Part shown: piece by piece, positions 1-10,150 of the stretch
How positions within the stretch are numbered: the first letter of the stretch is position 1
How the letters are laid out: each line of letters opens with the position of its first letter
Assembly (NCBI RefSeq): GCF_027451485.1
Contig: NZ_DAIDJE010000011.1
Coordinates: 1 to 63,427 of the forward strand
DNA from: Bradyrhizobium sp.
GTDB lineage: Bacteria; Pseudomonadota; Alphaproteobacteria; Rhizobiales; Xanthobacteraceae
DNA length: 63,427 nucleotides
Reading direction: 5' to 3'
Position numbers and translations under genes: made by a program
Notes under the pieces: generated by a model
The model's input: the letters and a program-made list of their open reading frames with translations, nothing else
The model's database searches: none
Told to the model about the DNA's origin: nothing

Positions 1-1146
1 CGAGCCAGCCCGGTGTCCGATCAACGCTGCGATCGTTAGTTCGGAGAAACCTAAGTCGGCGGCCACTGAAGCGAATGAGTGCCGCAGCACATGGGGCGTA
101 ATGTCAGCGGGCAACTCACCGATTTGTACAATCTTTCGGAAGAGCGACGGAAAGCCCGTCATCGGAACGCCTTTCCGTGCCGATGGAAAGACAAGCCCGT
201 CATCAGAACGGGCGAGCCGGTCGAGCTCGCCAACTACTGAGGCCGAGAGCACTCTGACGCTGAATCCTGTCTTTGTATCTGGAAGGCGCGCCAAGTGGCG
301 CTCGAAATCGATATCGCACCATCGCAGGTTAAGAGCTTCACCCGAGCGCCAGCCAGTCATTGCCAGGAAGCGGGTGGCGGACACCGCATAAGGCCAAATG
401 CCATCGGTTCGCTCCAGGGCCGAACCAAGCTGGTTATATTCGCTGTTGCTTAGCCGCCGATCGCGCTTGCCGTCCGCGAAGCGAAGGACTCCCACGACGG
501 GATTTTGGTCACAAACACCTGTACGAATTGCGAAGTTGAAAATTGCGCCGAGCAAGCCAACCGTACGTGTGGCCGCCCCTCGACCACCTCTTACATTTGA
601 AACAGCCCGTGGCTTCTCTAGCTGAACGCGTTTCCTTGTTCGTCCCTCCGCTACGTCATGCATGAACGCTTCAACATCTTTGCGTGCGACATCCGAAATC
701 TTTCTGCTCCCAAGCAAAGGCTTGATGTGGGCAGCGATACGGCTTTGATCGGTGACGAGCGTGCTACGCTTTTTGCTGTGCCCTCTGCGGGTTAGCAGGC
801 GGCCAGCCCCCGCGGCGGCCAGGTACTCATCGCAAATCTGAGCTATCGTTGCCGAATGGCGCTGGGTGATCTTATTCCCAGCAGGGTCGTGGCCTTTGGC
901 GACCTCTGATAAGACTTGTTGGGCTTCTGCCCGGGCCGTCTCCGGAGTCCAAGGCGCGCCGTGTCGGCCTATGGTGTACCAACGCTGTCGTCCTTGTTTA
1001 GTACGGTACTTAAGTCCATAGACGATCGCCGGGGTATTTCTGCGTCGAGCACAGAAACCAACCACGCGATCGTCCCAAAGCGTTTCGTGCTCTTGGAGGG
1101 CTCGTATGTTCCGCAAGCCAATTCGGGCTTTCCCATTCTTCGTCAT
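1..1146 (-). CDS. int: Tyrosine recombinase / phage-type integrase (partial, C-terminus beyond window)
   Basis: An open frame of 382 codons starts at an ATG (1144-1146, MTKNGKARIG) and runs off the left edge without a stop. The N-terminal part resembles the arm-binding domain of tRNA-targeting integrases (a YRTKQGRQRWYTIGRHG stretch near residue 50). A core-binding region follows, then the catalytic domain. Arg267 sits in MTGWRSGEALNLRW, His352 and Arg355 in HVLRHSFAS, and a further His378 in GHRAG; the nucleophilic Tyr would lie just outside the window. It would cut and rejoin DNA at the tRNA-Arg attachment site about 150 bases upstream of its start. The frame is intact over its visible length, so it may be functional. 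Family call is secure; which element it belongs to is not. Confidence 0.93.
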   Translation of the reverse strand, partial: MTKNGKARIGLRNIRALQEHETLWDDRVVGFCARRRNTPAIVYGLKYRTKQGRQRWYTIGRHGAPWTPETARAEAQQVLSEVAKGHDPAGNKITQRHSATIAQICDEYLAAAGAGRLLTRRGHSKKRSTLVTDQSRIAAHIKPLLGSRKISDVARKDVEAFMHDVAEGRTRKRVQLEKPRAVSNVRGGRGAATRTVGLLGAIFNFAIRTGVCDQNPVVGVLRFADGKRDRRLSNSEYNQLGSALERTDGIWPYAVSATRFLAMTGWRSGEALNLRWCDIDFERHLARLPDTKTGFSVRVLSASVVGELDRLARSDDGLVFPSARKGVPMTGFPSLFRKIVQIGELPADITPHVLRHSFASVAADLGFSELTIAALIGHRAGS

Positions 1147-1299
1147 ACCCTAGGTACGGGGACGAACGGCTACCCCATGGCTACCAACTCCGCTCAAGCG
1201 GTCGCCAACGGTCGCAAATTGGAACAAGCGCTAGGAAGCCGAGAAGCTTTGATCTGCTAGCCAAAAAGGTCCTTATCAAATTTGCGCAATAATGCTGAG

Positions 1300-1349
1300 T
1301 TGCCCTCCGAAGGCAAAGGTCACACGTTCGAATCGTGTCGGGCGCGCCA
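1300..1349 (+). other. Attachment site: 3' part of tRNA-Arg(CCG)
   Basis: The 50 bases hold an anticodon arm TTGCC-CTCCGAA-GGCAA (anticodon CCG), a T arm ACACG-TTCGAAT-CGTGT, the 3' acceptor strand CGGGCGC, a discriminator G and an encoded CCA (1347-1349). The matching 5' acceptor strand GCGCCCG and a D arm are absent upstream, where the sequence is AT-richer and unrelated. This is therefore a truncated copy, as left by integrase-mediated insertion into a tRNA gene, not a working tRNA. The identity segment may extend a base or two beyond 1300. Confidence 0.85.
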
Positions 1350-1518
1350 CTTCACGATCTTGCGCGATATTGCCGCCGTTGGCCGGCAAGCGCCGCGCCA
1401 TCCCGCCGATTACCGCACAAATGCCCAACGCCGCGGCAGGAGCGAGCTGCCGGGACGATCAGTCTGAACGGAGGGGGCAATAGACGTAGGCGGGCGAGGA
1501 TCAGTTGGTACCATCGTT

Positions 1519-1558
1519 TGATACGATGTCGTTTGACGCTCGTATCATTTAATGATAC
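1519..1558 (+). promoter_or_regulatory. Palindromic operator/promoter region of higBA
   Basis: A perfect palindrome GTATCATTTAATGATAC (1542-1558, 8-base arms around T1550) is preceded by a third half-site TGATACGA at 1519-1526 that pairs with TCGTATCA at 1541-1548. A TTGACG (1533-1538) could serve as a -35 element. Antitoxins of the HigA type bind such repeats to repress their own operon. The palindrome lies directly before, or overlaps, the toxin start codon. Binding is inferred, not shown. Confidence 0.6.
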
Positions 1559-1566
1559 ATGGACTC

Positions 1567-1848
1567 GTGATCAGGAGCTTTCGCGACAAGACCACTGAAG
1601 CCGTCTTCGACGGCGAAAGCCCGAAGGGCTTTCCGGCCGATCTGGTCAAGGTGGCGCGCCGGAAACTGCGCTATCTCAACGCAGCCGGCGATCTTGGCGA
1701 CTTGAGGTCGCCTCCCGGCAATCGGCTTGAGGCGCTTGCAGGCGATCGCCGGGGACAGCACTCGATCCGCATCAACGACCAATTCCGGGTGTGCTTTGTT
1801 TGGACCGCGGAAGGCCCGGCAGAGGTCGAGATCGTCGACTACCATTAG
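1567..1848 (+). CDS. higB: HigB-type toxin (RelE/ParE superfamily mRNA interferase)
   Basis: Type II toxin expected to cut mRNA on the ribosome. The protein starts MIRSFRDKTTEAVFDGE from a GTG, matching the family N-terminus, and ends in VEIVDYH, the usual HigB ending. Length is 93 aa, the normal family size. An in-frame ATG at 1552 would add five residues but lies inside the operator palindrome; neither start has a clear ribosome binding site. It is followed 13 bases later by its antitoxin gene, toxin first, which is the HigBA order. Family assignment is strong; toxicity is inferred. Confidence 0.88.
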   Translation: MIRSFRDKTTEAVFDGESPKGFPADLVKVARRKLRYLNAAGDLGDLRSPPGNRLEALAGDRRGQHSIRINDQFRVCFVWTAEGPAEVEIVDYH

Positions 1849-1861
1849 GAGAGACGCCACA

Positions 1862-2167
1862 ATGCCCAAGAAGCTCAAGCCCATGCATCCCGGTGAAGTT
1901 CTGAGGGAGGAGTTCCTCATTCCACTCCATATGTCGGCGGGTGCTCTTGCCAAGGTTTGTGGCTTGCCTCGGACGAGAATCGAACGGATTGCGAGCGAGC
2001 AGACCGGCATTACTGCCGATACTGCGCTTCGCCTCGCCAAGGCGCTCGGCACAACGGCGCAACTATGGCTCAATCTGCAGACCGACTACGATGTTCAAGT
2101 CGCGAAGCGCGATCTCGGCAAGGTTCTTGAGCGCATCGAGACCGTAAACAAGCCGGAGGCGGCCTAG
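1862..2167 (+). CDS. higA: HigA-type antitoxin (XRE/HTH family)
   Basis: A 101-aa DNA-binding antitoxin that should neutralise HigB and repress the operon. It starts MPKKLKPMHPGEVLREEF, the typical HigA opening, with a helix-turn-helix around residues 25-60 (LAKVCGLPRTRIERI, then ITADTALRLAKALGT) and WLNLQTDYDV after it. The ATG at 1862 was chosen because an AGGAGAG ribosome binding site (1847-1853) lies 8 bases upstream, overlapping the higB stop. The frame is open further upstream but that part is a shadow of higB. Confidence 0.9.
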   Translation: MPKKLKPMHPGEVLREEFLIPLHMSAGALAKVCGLPRTRIERIASEQTGITADTALRLAKALGTTAQLWLNLQTDYDVQVAKRDLGKVLERIETVNKPEAA

Positions 2168-2921
2168 CTAGTCGGCGTAGCGGAATATCGCTGGGCATCG
2201 CAACTTTGAGCGTAGGTGCGTGCTGTGGACCGCAGCATCATAGCGCCACGGCGAAGCAGTAGTGCCCATCTTCATCGGCCGTGGCGCGCCAGCACCCTCG
2301 ATAGGCCAGCCGTCGAACCACAAAATTTTGGACACCCGGTTCGGCGACATTCCCTCGTGCTGACTTCGGCCAAGCCCGAGGGCAGATATCGGATCTCCAA
2401 CATTGTCGTCCTGCACCACCGAGCGGCAATACACGAGATGGCTCAACTATCTCGTATCATGCCGAAGCGCGTTCAACGGATGCTTCCGCAATCGCGCACA
2501 TCAAGATAGCGACACGTCCGGGAAGAAGCGTTGAGGTGCAACGGGTTCTATCGCGCTCTCGCCGAAAACGTTGAGCGTTTCGAGGGTCGCGAACAACGTC
2601 AACGACATCAAGGTCATCTCGATTGAGGTGGATTCTTCAAACGTCGGCATGCGAGGCTGTCGGGCGGTGAGCGAACTTGAGCTCGGACACGCCATTAATT
2701 TAGCCGGTTCCGGCCTCTCCCAATCGCCCTTTGGCTTGAAGGTCCGCGCCTCGTCGCTGACCGGGCCCAAACCATCGCTCCCAGCCATTTTGGCAACCGG
2801 GAAATTTCCCGATCGCTCCGGGACGTTTTTCGGATGCGCGCCGCCCCGCTCCCTTTAATATGGTCCGTTCCAGACCGGCGACGACAAGACCACAACGCCT
2901 GCCGGAATGGGGGCGGTGGGG
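2168..2921. other. Gene-poor gap between higA and the TonB receptor
   Basis: About 750 bases in which no open frame on either strand gives a recognisable protein. The longest candidates (about 90-97 codons) lack ribosome binding sites and family features. The last part must carry the promoter of the TonB-dependent receptor, but I see no clear regulator site. It may contain decayed gene remnants next to the integration point. Confidence 0.4.
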
Positions 2922-5369
2922 ATGCGTGTTCGGGTCTTGCTGATGGCGTCAGTCGCGGCGGCAGTTCTTGCTGCCGCAAGCACCCAGATGCGCGCGCAGG
3001 ACAGCGGAAGTTTCACGACGGAGCTGCCGGCGGTCGAAGTCGCTCCGCCGAAGACGGAGGCGAGAACGACGGTCAGGCGGGCCAGGCCCGCCTCTCGTCC
3101 AGCCGCGACGGCAGCCCACCGAACGGCGGTGACGAGGGTTGGTGTCTACCCAACGACCCCGATCGCGACGCCAAGCACGGCGCTGGCCGTCGACAAGGTT
3201 CCCGGCAGCATCAACTTCGTGAATACGCCGGACATCCAGCGCACGAATTCCCTCAACGTCATGGATGCGCTCCAGCAAAACGTCGCCGGCCTCAACATCA
3301 GCAACGTCGCCGGCAATGATTTTCAGGCCAACGTCGAGTTTCGCGGCTTTGTTGCCTCGCCGGTGTCGGGCACGCCGCAGGGATTGGCCGTTTACCAGAA
3401 CGGCGTCCGCGTCAACGAGGCGTTCGGAGATACCATCAACTGGGACCTGATCCCGACCGCGGCGATCAAGTCGATCGCCGTGGTGACGAACAATCCGGCC
3501 TATGGCCTCAATGCGCTCGGCGGCGCCGTCTCGGTCCAGATGAAGGATGGCTTTAACTATCACGGCGCTGAAGTCGACTTGATGGGAGGGTCCTTCGGCC
3601 GCCTTCAGAGCTCGCTGCAATGGGGCAAGCAGATCGGCGACTGGTCGGTCTATACCGCGCTGGAAGGCGTGCACGACGACGGCTATCGCTACTTTGGCCA
3701 ATCGGACATCCGCCGTTTCTACGGCGATGTCGGCTACCGCAATGACAGCAGCGAATTCCATCTCAACATGGGAGCCGCCCAGAACAATTTTGGCGCTTCC
3801 GCGACCACGCCCCTCGAACTGCTCGATCAATACTGGGGCGCGGTCTACACCACGCCGCAAACCTCGCAAAATCAGGTCGGCTACCTGAATTTGACGGGAA
3901 AGGTCGACGTCACGCCAAGCTGGACCCTGGAGGGCGTGGCCCACTACCGGGCGTTCAACCAGCAAACCGTGGACGGCAATCCCACCGGGACACAGCTGTG
4001 CGATCCTCCCAATCAGGCGCTGCTGTGTTTCGGCGATGGCATCGCGCCGGCGAACGGAATGAATGGACAGCAGCTTGCCAATCCGTTTCCGGCGGGCTCG
4101 TTTTTGGGAGAGATCGATCGCACGATCACCAATACAAACACCGGCGGCGCTTCCCTGCAGGCCACCAACACCGACCAATTGTTCGGTCACGACAATCGCT
4201 TTGTGGTGGGCACGAGCTTTGACGCCAGCGTGACTCATTTCGGTAGCAGCGCAGAACTCGGCACCATCGGCACCGACTATGTCGTCAGCGGCAGTGGCAT
4301 CTTTCTCGGAACATCGGGTAATCCAGCCTCTGACGGGCCTGTATCGTTGCGCGCCACCAATCAATACACCGGGCTTTACGCGCTTGACACATTCGATGTC
4401 ACCAAGGCCCTCTCGGTCACTGCCGGCGGGCGCTTCAATGATGCGCGCATCGTTTTGCAGGACCAGATCGGCACCGCGCTCGACGGCAACGAAGTCTACG
4501 ACCGCTTCAATCCGATGATCGGCGCCACTTACAAGATCACGCCCGAGCTGACTGCCTATGCAGGTTATTCGGAAGCCAATAGGGCGCCGACCCCGCTTGA
4601 GCTTGAGTGCGCCGATCCAAACCATCCCTGCATCCTGGCGACCTTCCTGGTTTCAGATCCGCCGCTCAAGCAGGTGGTTTCTCACACCTATGAGGCCGGT
4701 TTCCGCGGCACCCATGATTTCAGCTTCGGAACGCTCGACTGGAAATTTGACGGCTTCCGCGCCACCAATACCGACGACATTCTCGAGATTCCGTCGCTGC
4801 TGCAGGGGTTCGGTTACTTCCAGAACGTCGGCAACACGCGCAGGCAAGGGATCGAGGCCGAGGCCAACCTGAGATCATCCCGGTGGCAGTTCCGCGCCAG
4901 CTATGCCTTCATCGACGCACGCTTCCTGGATTCACTGCAGCTGGGCTCGAACAGCCCGGCCGCCGATGCCAACGGCAACATCCAGGTTTTGCCCGGCGAC
5001 ATCATCCCGGCCATTCCGCGTCATCGCATCAAGGCCAGCTTCGATTATTCGGTCACGGACGCATTCAAGGTCGGCGGCGATGCGCTGTGGGTCAGCAGCC
5101 AGTATCTGGTGGGTGACGCATCCAACCAGGAACCGCAATTGCCTTCCTATGCCGTGTTCAGCGCGCACGCGTCCTATCAGCTCGACAAGACGTACCAGAT
5201 CTATGGCCGGGTCGATAACATCCTCGATAACCGCTATTATACCTATGGCGGCTTTTTCGATACGACACAGTTGCCGAACTTCTACACCGGTAACCAGTTC
5301 ACCGATGCGCGTTCCCTCGCACCGGCCCGGCCGCGTGCCTTTTACCTTGGTATGAAGGCGACCTTCTGA
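2922..5369 (+). CDS. TonB-dependent outer membrane receptor
   Basis: An 815-aa outer membrane protein that would import a large or scarce ligand using TonB energy. The N-terminus (MRVRVLLMASVAAAVLAAAS...MRAQ) is a signal peptide. A proline- and arginine-rich linker follows, then a plug domain (roughly residues 90-205, with VMDALQQNVAGLNIS, VEFRGF and NALGGAVSVQMKDG). The rest is a beta-barrel ending in an aromatic-rich strand with C-terminal Phe (RAFYLGMKATF). The start at 2922 gives the better signal peptide; an ATG at 2907 adds five residues. No siderophore, cobalamin or regulator gene is adjacent, so the ligand cannot be named. BtuB is possible but unsupported, since the cob cluster is over 23 kb away. 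Confidence 0.92.
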   Translation: MRVRVLLMASVAAAVLAAASTQMRAQDSGSFTTELPAVEVAPPKTEARTTVRRARPASRPAATAAHRTAVTRVGVYPTTPIATPSTALAVDKVPGSINFVNTPDIQRTNSLNVMDALQQNVAGLNISNVAGNDFQANVEFRGFVASPVSGTPQGLAVYQNGVRVNEAFGDTINWDLIPTAAIKSIAVVTNNPAYGLNALGGAVSVQMKDGFNYHGAEVDLMGGSFGRLQSSLQWGKQIGDWSVYTALEGVHDDGYRYFGQSDIRRFYGDVGYRNDSSEFHLNMGAAQNNFGASATTPLELLDQYWGAVYTTPQTSQNQVGYLNLTGKVDVTPSWTLEGVAHYRAFNQQTVDGNPTGTQLCDPPNQALLCFGDGIAPANGMNGQQLANPFPAGSFLGEIDRTITNTNTGGASLQATNTDQLFGHDNRFVVGTSFDASVTHFGSSAELGTIGTDYVVSGSGIFLGTSGNPASDGPVSLRATNQYTGLYALDTFDVTKALSVTAGGRFNDARIVLQDQIGTALDGNEVYDRFNPMIGATYKITPELTAYAGYSEANRAPTPLELECADPNHPCILATFLVSDPPLKQVVSHTYEAGFRGTHDFSFGTLDWKFDGFRATNTDDILEIPSLLQGFGYFQNVGNTRRQGIEAEANLRSSRWQFRASYAFIDARFLDSLQLGSNSPAADANGNIQVLPGDIIPAIPRHRIKASFDYSVTDAFKVGGDALWVSSQYLVGDASNQEPQLPSYAVFSAHASYQLDKTYQIYGRVDNILDNRYYTYGGFFDTTQLPNFYTGNQFTDARSLAPARPRAFYLGMKATF

Positions 5370-5393
5370 GACAACTGTTCTAGGGCCCGCTTT

Positions 5394-5438
5394 CCGAAGT
5401 TCATGGCCCATTGCAGCAACCACTGTCACGAACTTCGG
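5394..5438. repeat. Palindromic intergenic repeat, type A (copy 1)
   Basis: Inverted repeat with 12-base arms CCGAAGTTCATG (5394-5405) and CACGAACTTCGG (5427-5438), one mismatch, loop about 21 bases. The same arms recur at 23400-23443. It lies 25 bases after the TonB receptor stop and could also act as a transcript end. Confidence 0.75.
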
Positions 5439-5455
5439 AGAGTCATAGGCTCTGG

Positions 5456-5500
5456 TCGAATTCGCCGCTTGTGGTGCGGGGACTTCAGATCGGCGGTACC
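5456..5500 (+). repeat. Dispersed intergenic repeat, type B (copy 1)
   Basis: A 45-base unit that begins TCGAATTCGCCGC and ends CTTCAGATCGGCGGTACC. It recurs almost base for base, inverted, at 23296-23341, and in a degenerate form at 25737-25806. Here it follows a type A repeat. The remaining bases to 5789 hold no gene that I can support; they must carry the promoter of the efflux genes. Confidence 0.8.
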
Positions 5501-5789
5501 GGGCGGCCTTCTCTTTTGCTCACGATGACCAACGTCAGCTTGAGGTGAGGAAAGTGCGTCCCTCGGAGAATCGCCCGCTTCCGGCGCGAGGCACGTCATC
5601 GCGATGACCAATTCCGGCTGTAAAACTCGAGCACTTGGACCCAGCGCCCCTAGAGGTCGCGAGTTACCATTGCACCGTCTGCCCAGGTTGCCGGCGGGCC
5701 GATATCCGGCCGACCACGCTGGACCTTCTGACGGCGACACCAGTTATTGAGCCGGTGCATCCCGCGCGCGACGTTGAAAGGGCGGAGTC

Positions 5790-7010
5790 ATGAAGCTCGG
5801 AAGGTTGGCGGGGGTCCTGAGCCTTGTCCTGGCTGCCGCGATCGATGCACCGGCTTCTGCCCAGACCAAGCAGGGCGCTGCGGCACCTCCGGCCGTCGGC
5901 GTGCTCGAAGCCGTCAAGCGTCCGATCACCGAAACCAACCGATTTCTGGGACGCATAGAGGCGGTCAATCGCGTCGCCGTCGTCGCCCGCGTCACCGCCT
6001 TTCTGGACAAGCGGTTCTTCACGGAAGGCGCGGAGGTCAAGACCGGCGAGCTCCTTTACCGGCTCGAGCGCGGCCCGTTCGAGGCCGACCTCAAGGCAAA
6101 GCAGGCCCAGGTCGCTCAATTGCAGGCGACGCTCGAGAACGCCAAGCTGACAACCAACCGGGCAAAGGCCCTGCTCGGCGGCCCCGCCGGCCAGCAATCC
6201 ACCTACGATGCCGCGATCGCCAGCCAGCAGAGCCTGGAAGCGCAGGTCCAGGCAGCGCAGGCGCAGGTCGATCTATCGAAGATCAATCTGGACTATACGG
6301 AAATCCACTCGCCCATTGACGGCAGGATCGGCCGCACCTCCGTCACGGAGGGCAACGTCGTCACCCCCAGTTCCGGCACCTTGACCACGGTGGTCAGCCA
6401 GGACCCGATGTATGTCACCTTCCCCGTGTCGGTACGCGAAGCCTTGGGGCTGCGGCAACGCTACGCGACCCGCGGCGGCTTCAAGGCGGTTGTCATCCGG
6501 ATACGCCTGCCGGACGGCCGGCCCTATGACCAGGTTGGCCAACTCAATTTCGTCAACAACACAATCGATCAAAACACCGACACCATCCAGCTGCGCGGGA
6601 CCATTCCCAATCCGAAGCTGGCCGGCGGCGTTCGCGAACTGACCGATAACGAGTTCGTCAGCGTGTTGCTGGAAGGGGTGCAGCCCGTCGAGGTGCTGGC
6701 CATCCCGCGCTCCGCGGTGCTGTCGGATCAGCAGGGCGAGTATGTTTACTTGCTCGGCGCCGACAACAAGGCGGAGCAGCGACGCATCAAGCTCGGACAA
6801 TCGACATCCACGGTCGCATCGGTGACGAACGGCCTTTCTCCAGGCGACAAGGTGATTGTCGAAGGCCTGCAACGCGTGCGCCCCGGCGAAACCGTCGCTC
6901 CCGGGCCGGCGAGCGCGCTGATCCAGTCCAGCATGAACAACACGGCGGATGACGCGAGGGGAGGTGGCGAGGGCGGGATCGGGGCACGGCCTGCGGGAAG
7001 CACTCCATGA
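5790..7010 (+). CDS. RND efflux pump periplasmic adaptor (membrane fusion protein)
   Basis: The 406-aa adaptor links an inner membrane RND pump to an outer membrane channel. It has a signal peptide ([25 protein letters not shown]), no lipobox, a biotinyl-lipoyl-like half-motif ([19 protein letters not shown]) near residue 55, a coiled-coil hairpin rich in Gln/Ala (about 100-165), the second lipoyl half ([20 protein letters not shown]) and a beta-barrel/MP domain up to a Gly-rich tail. A GGGCGGAG ribosome binding site precedes the ATG. Its last four bases overlap the pump gene (ATGA), so the two are translated together. It is closest in style to MexE/AcrA. No outer membrane factor or TetR/LysR regulator is adjacent; the substrate is unknown. 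Confidence 0.94.
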   Translation: MKLGRLAGVLSLVLAAAIDAPASAQTKQGAAAPPAVGVLEAVKRPITETNRFLGRIEAVNRVAVVARVTAFLDKRFFTEGAEVKTGELLYRLERGPFEADLKAKQAQVAQLQATLENAKLTTNRAKALLGGPAGQQSTYDAAIASQQSLEAQVQAAQAQVDLSKINLDYTEIHSPIDGRIGRTSVTEGNVVTPSSGTLTTVVSQDPMYVTFPVSVREALGLRQRYATRGGFKAVVIRIRLPDGRPYDQVGQLNFVNNTIDQNTDTIQLRGTIPNPKLAGGVRELTDNEFVSVLLEGVQPVEVLAIPRSAVLSDQQGEYVYLLGADNKAEQRRIKLGQSTSTVASVTNGLSPGDKVIVEGLQRVRPGETVAPGPASALIQSSMNNTADDARGGGEGGIGARPAGSTP

Positions 7011-10000
7011 TTTCCGCGCTCTTCGTCGATCGTCCGCGGCTTGCGGTCGTCATCGCCTTTGTGATCACCATCGCAGGTGCGCTCGCGCTCTTACAAATCC
7101 CGGTCGCGCAATTTCCCGACATCGTGCCGCCGCAGGTGACGGTAACGGCCATGTTCCCAGGCGCGTCTGCTGAGGTGGTGGAAACCAGTGTCGCCCAGCC
7201 TTTGGAGGCGGCTGTCGTCGGGGTCGACAAGATGCTCTACATGAAGTCGACGAGCGGCAACGACGGCAGCTATACGCTGACCGTCTCATTCGCGCTCGGC
7301 ACCAATCCCGACATCAACACCGTCAACGTCAACAACCGCGTTCAAACCGCGCTCTCGCAGTTGCCGACCGAGGTCCAGGCCCAGGGGCTCGTCGTGCAAA
7401 AGAAATCCTCGGCCGTGCTGGAGTTCATCGTGCTTTACAGCAAGAACGGCCAGCAGGATCCGCTGTTCATCACCAACTACGCCGTCATCAACGTGCTGGA
7501 TGCGATTTCGCGCACGCCAGGCGTCGGCCAGGCCACGCTGTTTGCCAAGCTGAATTATTCGATGCGGATCTGGTTCGATACCCAGCGGCTCACCAGCCTC
7601 AACCTAGCGCCCTCTGATGTGATCGCGGCGATCCGTGCGCAGAGCGTGCAGGCGCCGGTTGGCCGCATCGGCGCCCGGCCGATCAGCAACGAGCAGCAAT
7701 TCCAGTTCAATGTGCAGACGCAGGGCCGGCTGACGACGTCGACACAGTTCGGCAATATCGTGCTCCGCGCCAACCCCGATGGGTCGGTCCTGCGCATCAA
7801 GGATGTCGCGCGCGTCGAGATCGGCGCGCAGAACATGGACAGCGAGTCGCGGATCGACGGTCAGCCGGCAGTCCCCCTGGGCATCTATCTGGCGCCCGGC
7901 GCCAATGCGGTGGCGACGGCAAAGGCGGTACAGGCCACGCTCGCCAGACTGTCGGAGCGATTCCCGCCGGGATTGACGTATCTGGTGCATTACGACTCGA
8001 CGGCCTTCGTCTCCGATACGATTCACGAAGTGCTGAAGACCCTCGGTGAGGCCTTCATTCTCGTCGTCATCGTCGTGTTTCTGTTCCTTGGAAACCTGCG
8101 GGCCACGTTGATTCCGGCGATCGCGGTCCCGGTGAGCCTGATCGGCGCCTTCGCGGTTCTGCTGGCGCTCGGCTATTCCGCCAATACGGTCACGCTCCTG
8201 GCCATGGTGCTCGCCATTGGCATCGTGGTGGACGATGCCATCGTGGTGGTCGAGAACGTCGAACGGGTGATGGAGGAAGAACCGGAACTCTCGCCCGCCG
8301 ACGCGACCAAGAAGGCGATGGCGCAGATAACCGCGCCGATCATCGCCATAAGTCTCGTGTTGCTCTCGGTGTTCGTGCCGATCGCGTTCATTCCCGGAAT
8401 CTCCGGCACGCTGTTTCGTCAGTTCGCGGTGACCATAAGCGCGGCCATGGTGATCTCGGCGCTCAATGCATTGACGCTTTCGCCGGCGCTGTGCGCGGTG
8501 TTCTTGCGGCACCGCGGGGAGCGCCGCGGCATCATCGGACGCGTGCTCGGCGGCATCGATTGGGTTCGCGACCGCTATGCCGGCATGGTGCGGCGGCTGC
8601 TGCGAGTCGCGGTGCTGGCGCTGGTTGCGGTCGTGGTATTCTTCGTTGGCATCTTCGGCGTCTCGCGGCTGACGCCGACCGGCTTTCTGCCCGAGGAGGA
8701 TCAGGGCGCGTTCTTCATTGCTGTGCAGCTGCCGGATGGCGCATCGGTGGCGCGCACCAGCGAGGTGACCAAGCAGGTCGAGGCGCTGCTCAAGCAGATG
8801 CCGGCGGTCAATCACGTGCTTTCGATCATCGGCTTTTCGCTGCTTGACGGCGGCGACGAACCGAACTCCGCCTTCATGGTGGCGAGCATGAAGCCGTTTG
8901 CGGATCGCAAGGCGGCCGCAGATTCGGTACAGGCGACGATCCGAAAGATGTTCGGTGCCGGCATGCAGATCCGTCAGGCCAGCATCCTGCCCTTCAATCT
9001 GCCGCCTATCATCGGGCTTTCGACCTCGGGCGGCTTCGAATACCAGCTCGAAGCGCTCGAAGGACAGGACCCGGCCGCGCTCGGCAGTGTGGTCAGCGGC
9101 CTCATCAACGCCGCCAACCGCGACCCGCGGCTGACGCGCGTCTTCTCCACCTTCACCGCGACCAACCCCTCGCTCTATCTTGATATCGATCGCGCCAAGG
9201 CGCAGGCCCTCGGCCTCAACATCAGCGACGTCTTCACCGCGCTGCAGGCGACACTGGGCGGAATCTACGTCAACAACTTCAATCTGTTCGGGCGCACCTG
9301 GCAGGTCAACCTTGAGGGCGAAGCCGCCAATCGCCGGGACATTCCCGATCTCTGGCAGATCTATGTTCGCAACAACAAGAATCAGATGGTGCCGATCCGC
9401 TCCATCGCAAGCTTGCGGATCGTAACCGGACCGCAGGTAATTACCCGCTACAACAACTATCGGTCGGTCACTATCAACGGCGGCCCGGCAGCGGGCGTCT
9501 CCTCGGGGACAGCCATCGCCGCGATGCAGGAATTGTCGAAAACGACGCTGCCCGCCGGCTATTCCTATGAATGGACCGGGACCGCCTATCAGGAGCAGGC
9601 GGCCTCGGGCCAGACCGGCATTATCCTCGGGCTGGCGGTGCTGTTTGCTTATCTGTTCCTTGTGGCGTTGTACGAGAGCTGGACCATTCCGGTGCCGGTG
9701 CTGCTGTCGGTCGCCGTCGGCGTGCTCGGCTCCTACCTCGCCATCAAGTCAAGCGGACTGAACCTCGACCTCTACGGCCAGATCGGCCTCGTGGTGTTGA
9801 TCGCGCTTGCCGCCAAGAACGGCATCCTGATCGTCGAATTTGCCAAGGAGCAGCGTGAAGCGGGGCGGTCGGTGACGGAAGCCGCAGAGCTCGGAGCACG
9901 GATGCGCTTTCGCGCCGTGATGATGACCTCGATCGCCTTCATCCTCGGTCTGCTGCCTTTGGTATTCGCAACCGGCGCTGCCGAGATCAGCCGCCGCGGG

Positions 10001-10147
10001 GTTGGCACGGCGGTGTTCGGCGGCATGCTTGCGGCAAGCTCGATCGGCATCTTTGTCGTGCCGATGCTCTACGTCACTTTCCAGCGCTGGCGTGAAGGCG
10101 CAAAGAGGCGCTTCGGCAGGCGAGCGGGAACACCGTCGACGAGTTGA
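7007..10147 (+). CDS. RND multidrug efflux permease (HAE1 family, AcrB/MexF-like)
   Basis: A 1046-aa inner membrane proton-driven pump, the normal length for the HAE1 family. It begins [19 protein letters not shown], the first transmembrane helix, followed by the porter domain ([21 protein letters not shown]). The proton-relay residues of TM4 are present as Asp409-Asp410 ([15 protein letters not shown]), and the TM10 lysine as Lys937 ([16 protein letters not shown]). Two similar halves, each with a large periplasmic loop, are visible. It overlaps the adaptor gene by four bases. Substrates cannot be read from sequence, and an outer membrane channel must come from elsewhere. Confidence 0.96.
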   Translation: MISALFVDRPRLAVVIAFVITIAGALALLQIPVAQFPDIVPPQVTVTAMFPGASAEVVETSVAQPLEAAVVGVDKMLYMKSTSGNDGSYTLTVSFALGTNPDINTVNVNNRVQTALSQLPTEVQAQGLVVQKKSSAVLEFIVLYSKNGQQDPLFITNYAVINVLDAISRTPGVGQATLFAKLNYSMRIWFDTQRLTSLNLAPSDVIAAIRAQSVQAPVGRIGARPISNEQQFQFNVQTQGRLTTSTQFGNIVLRANPDGSVLRIKDVARVEIGAQNMDSESRIDGQPAVPLGIYLAPGANAVATAKAVQATLARLSERFPPGLTYLVHYDSTAFVSDTIHEVLKTLGEAFILVVIVVFLFLGNLRATLIPAIAVPVSLIGAFAVLLALGYSANTVTLLAMVLAIGIVVDDAIVVVENVERVMEEEPELSPADATKKAMAQITAPIIAISLVLLSVFVPIAFIPGISGTLFRQFAVTISAAMVISALNALTLSPALCAVFLRHRGERRGIIGRVLGGIDWVRDRYAGMVRRLLRVAVLALVAVVVFFVGIFGVSRLTPTGFLPEEDQGAFFIAVQLPDGASVARTSEVTKQVEALLKQMPAVNHVLSIIGFSLLDGGDEPNSAFMVASMKPFADRKAAADSVQATIRKMFGAGMQIRQASILPFNLPPIIGLSTSGGFEYQLEALEGQDPAALGSVVSGLINAANRDPRLTRVFSTFTATNPSLYLDIDRAKAQALGLNISDVFTALQATLGGIYVNNFNLFGRTWQVNLEGEAANRRDIPDLWQIYVRNNKNQMVPIRSIASLRIVTGPQVITRYNNYRSVTINGGPAAGVSSGTAIAAMQELSKTTLPAGYSYEWTGTAYQEQAASGQTGIILGLAVLFAYLFLVALYESWTIPVPVLLSVAVGVLGSYLAIKSSGLNLDLYGQIGLVVLIALAAKNGILIVEFAKEQREAGRSVTEAAELGARMRFRAVMMTSIAFILGLLPLVFATGAAEISRRGVGTAVFGGMLAASSIGIFVVPMLYVTFQRWREGAKRRFGRRAGTPSTS

Positions 10148-10150
10148 CGG

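Larger units (their letters stand above)
1..1349. mobile_element. End of an integrative element inserted at a tRNA-Arg gene
   Basis: A site-specific integrase gene and a 50-base copy of the 3' part of a tRNA-Arg gene lie side by side, which is the usual end structure of an integrative element or genomic island. The tRNA fragment reads left to right and lacks its 5' half, so the intact tRNA and the rest of the element should lie to the left, outside the window, and the resident chromosome begins at about 1350. Only about 1.35 kb of the element is visible, so its cargo and length are unknown. That it is still mobile is not shown. Confidence 0.75.

Noticed and set aside
1282..1349. A complete tRNA-Arg gene
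   Set aside because: Anticodon arm, T arm and 3' acceptor are present, but there is no 5' acceptor strand and no D arm upstream, so it is a fragment.
2949..4625. A 558-codon open frame on the minus strand inside the TonB receptor
   Set aside because: It is antisense to a clear receptor, rich in Arg, Val and Ala, and has no family features; it is a high-GC shadow.
2922..5369. BtuB cobalamin receptor belonging to the cob cluster
   Set aside because: No B12 riboswitch precedes it and it lies more than 23 kb from the nearest cob gene; the ligand cannot be assigned.
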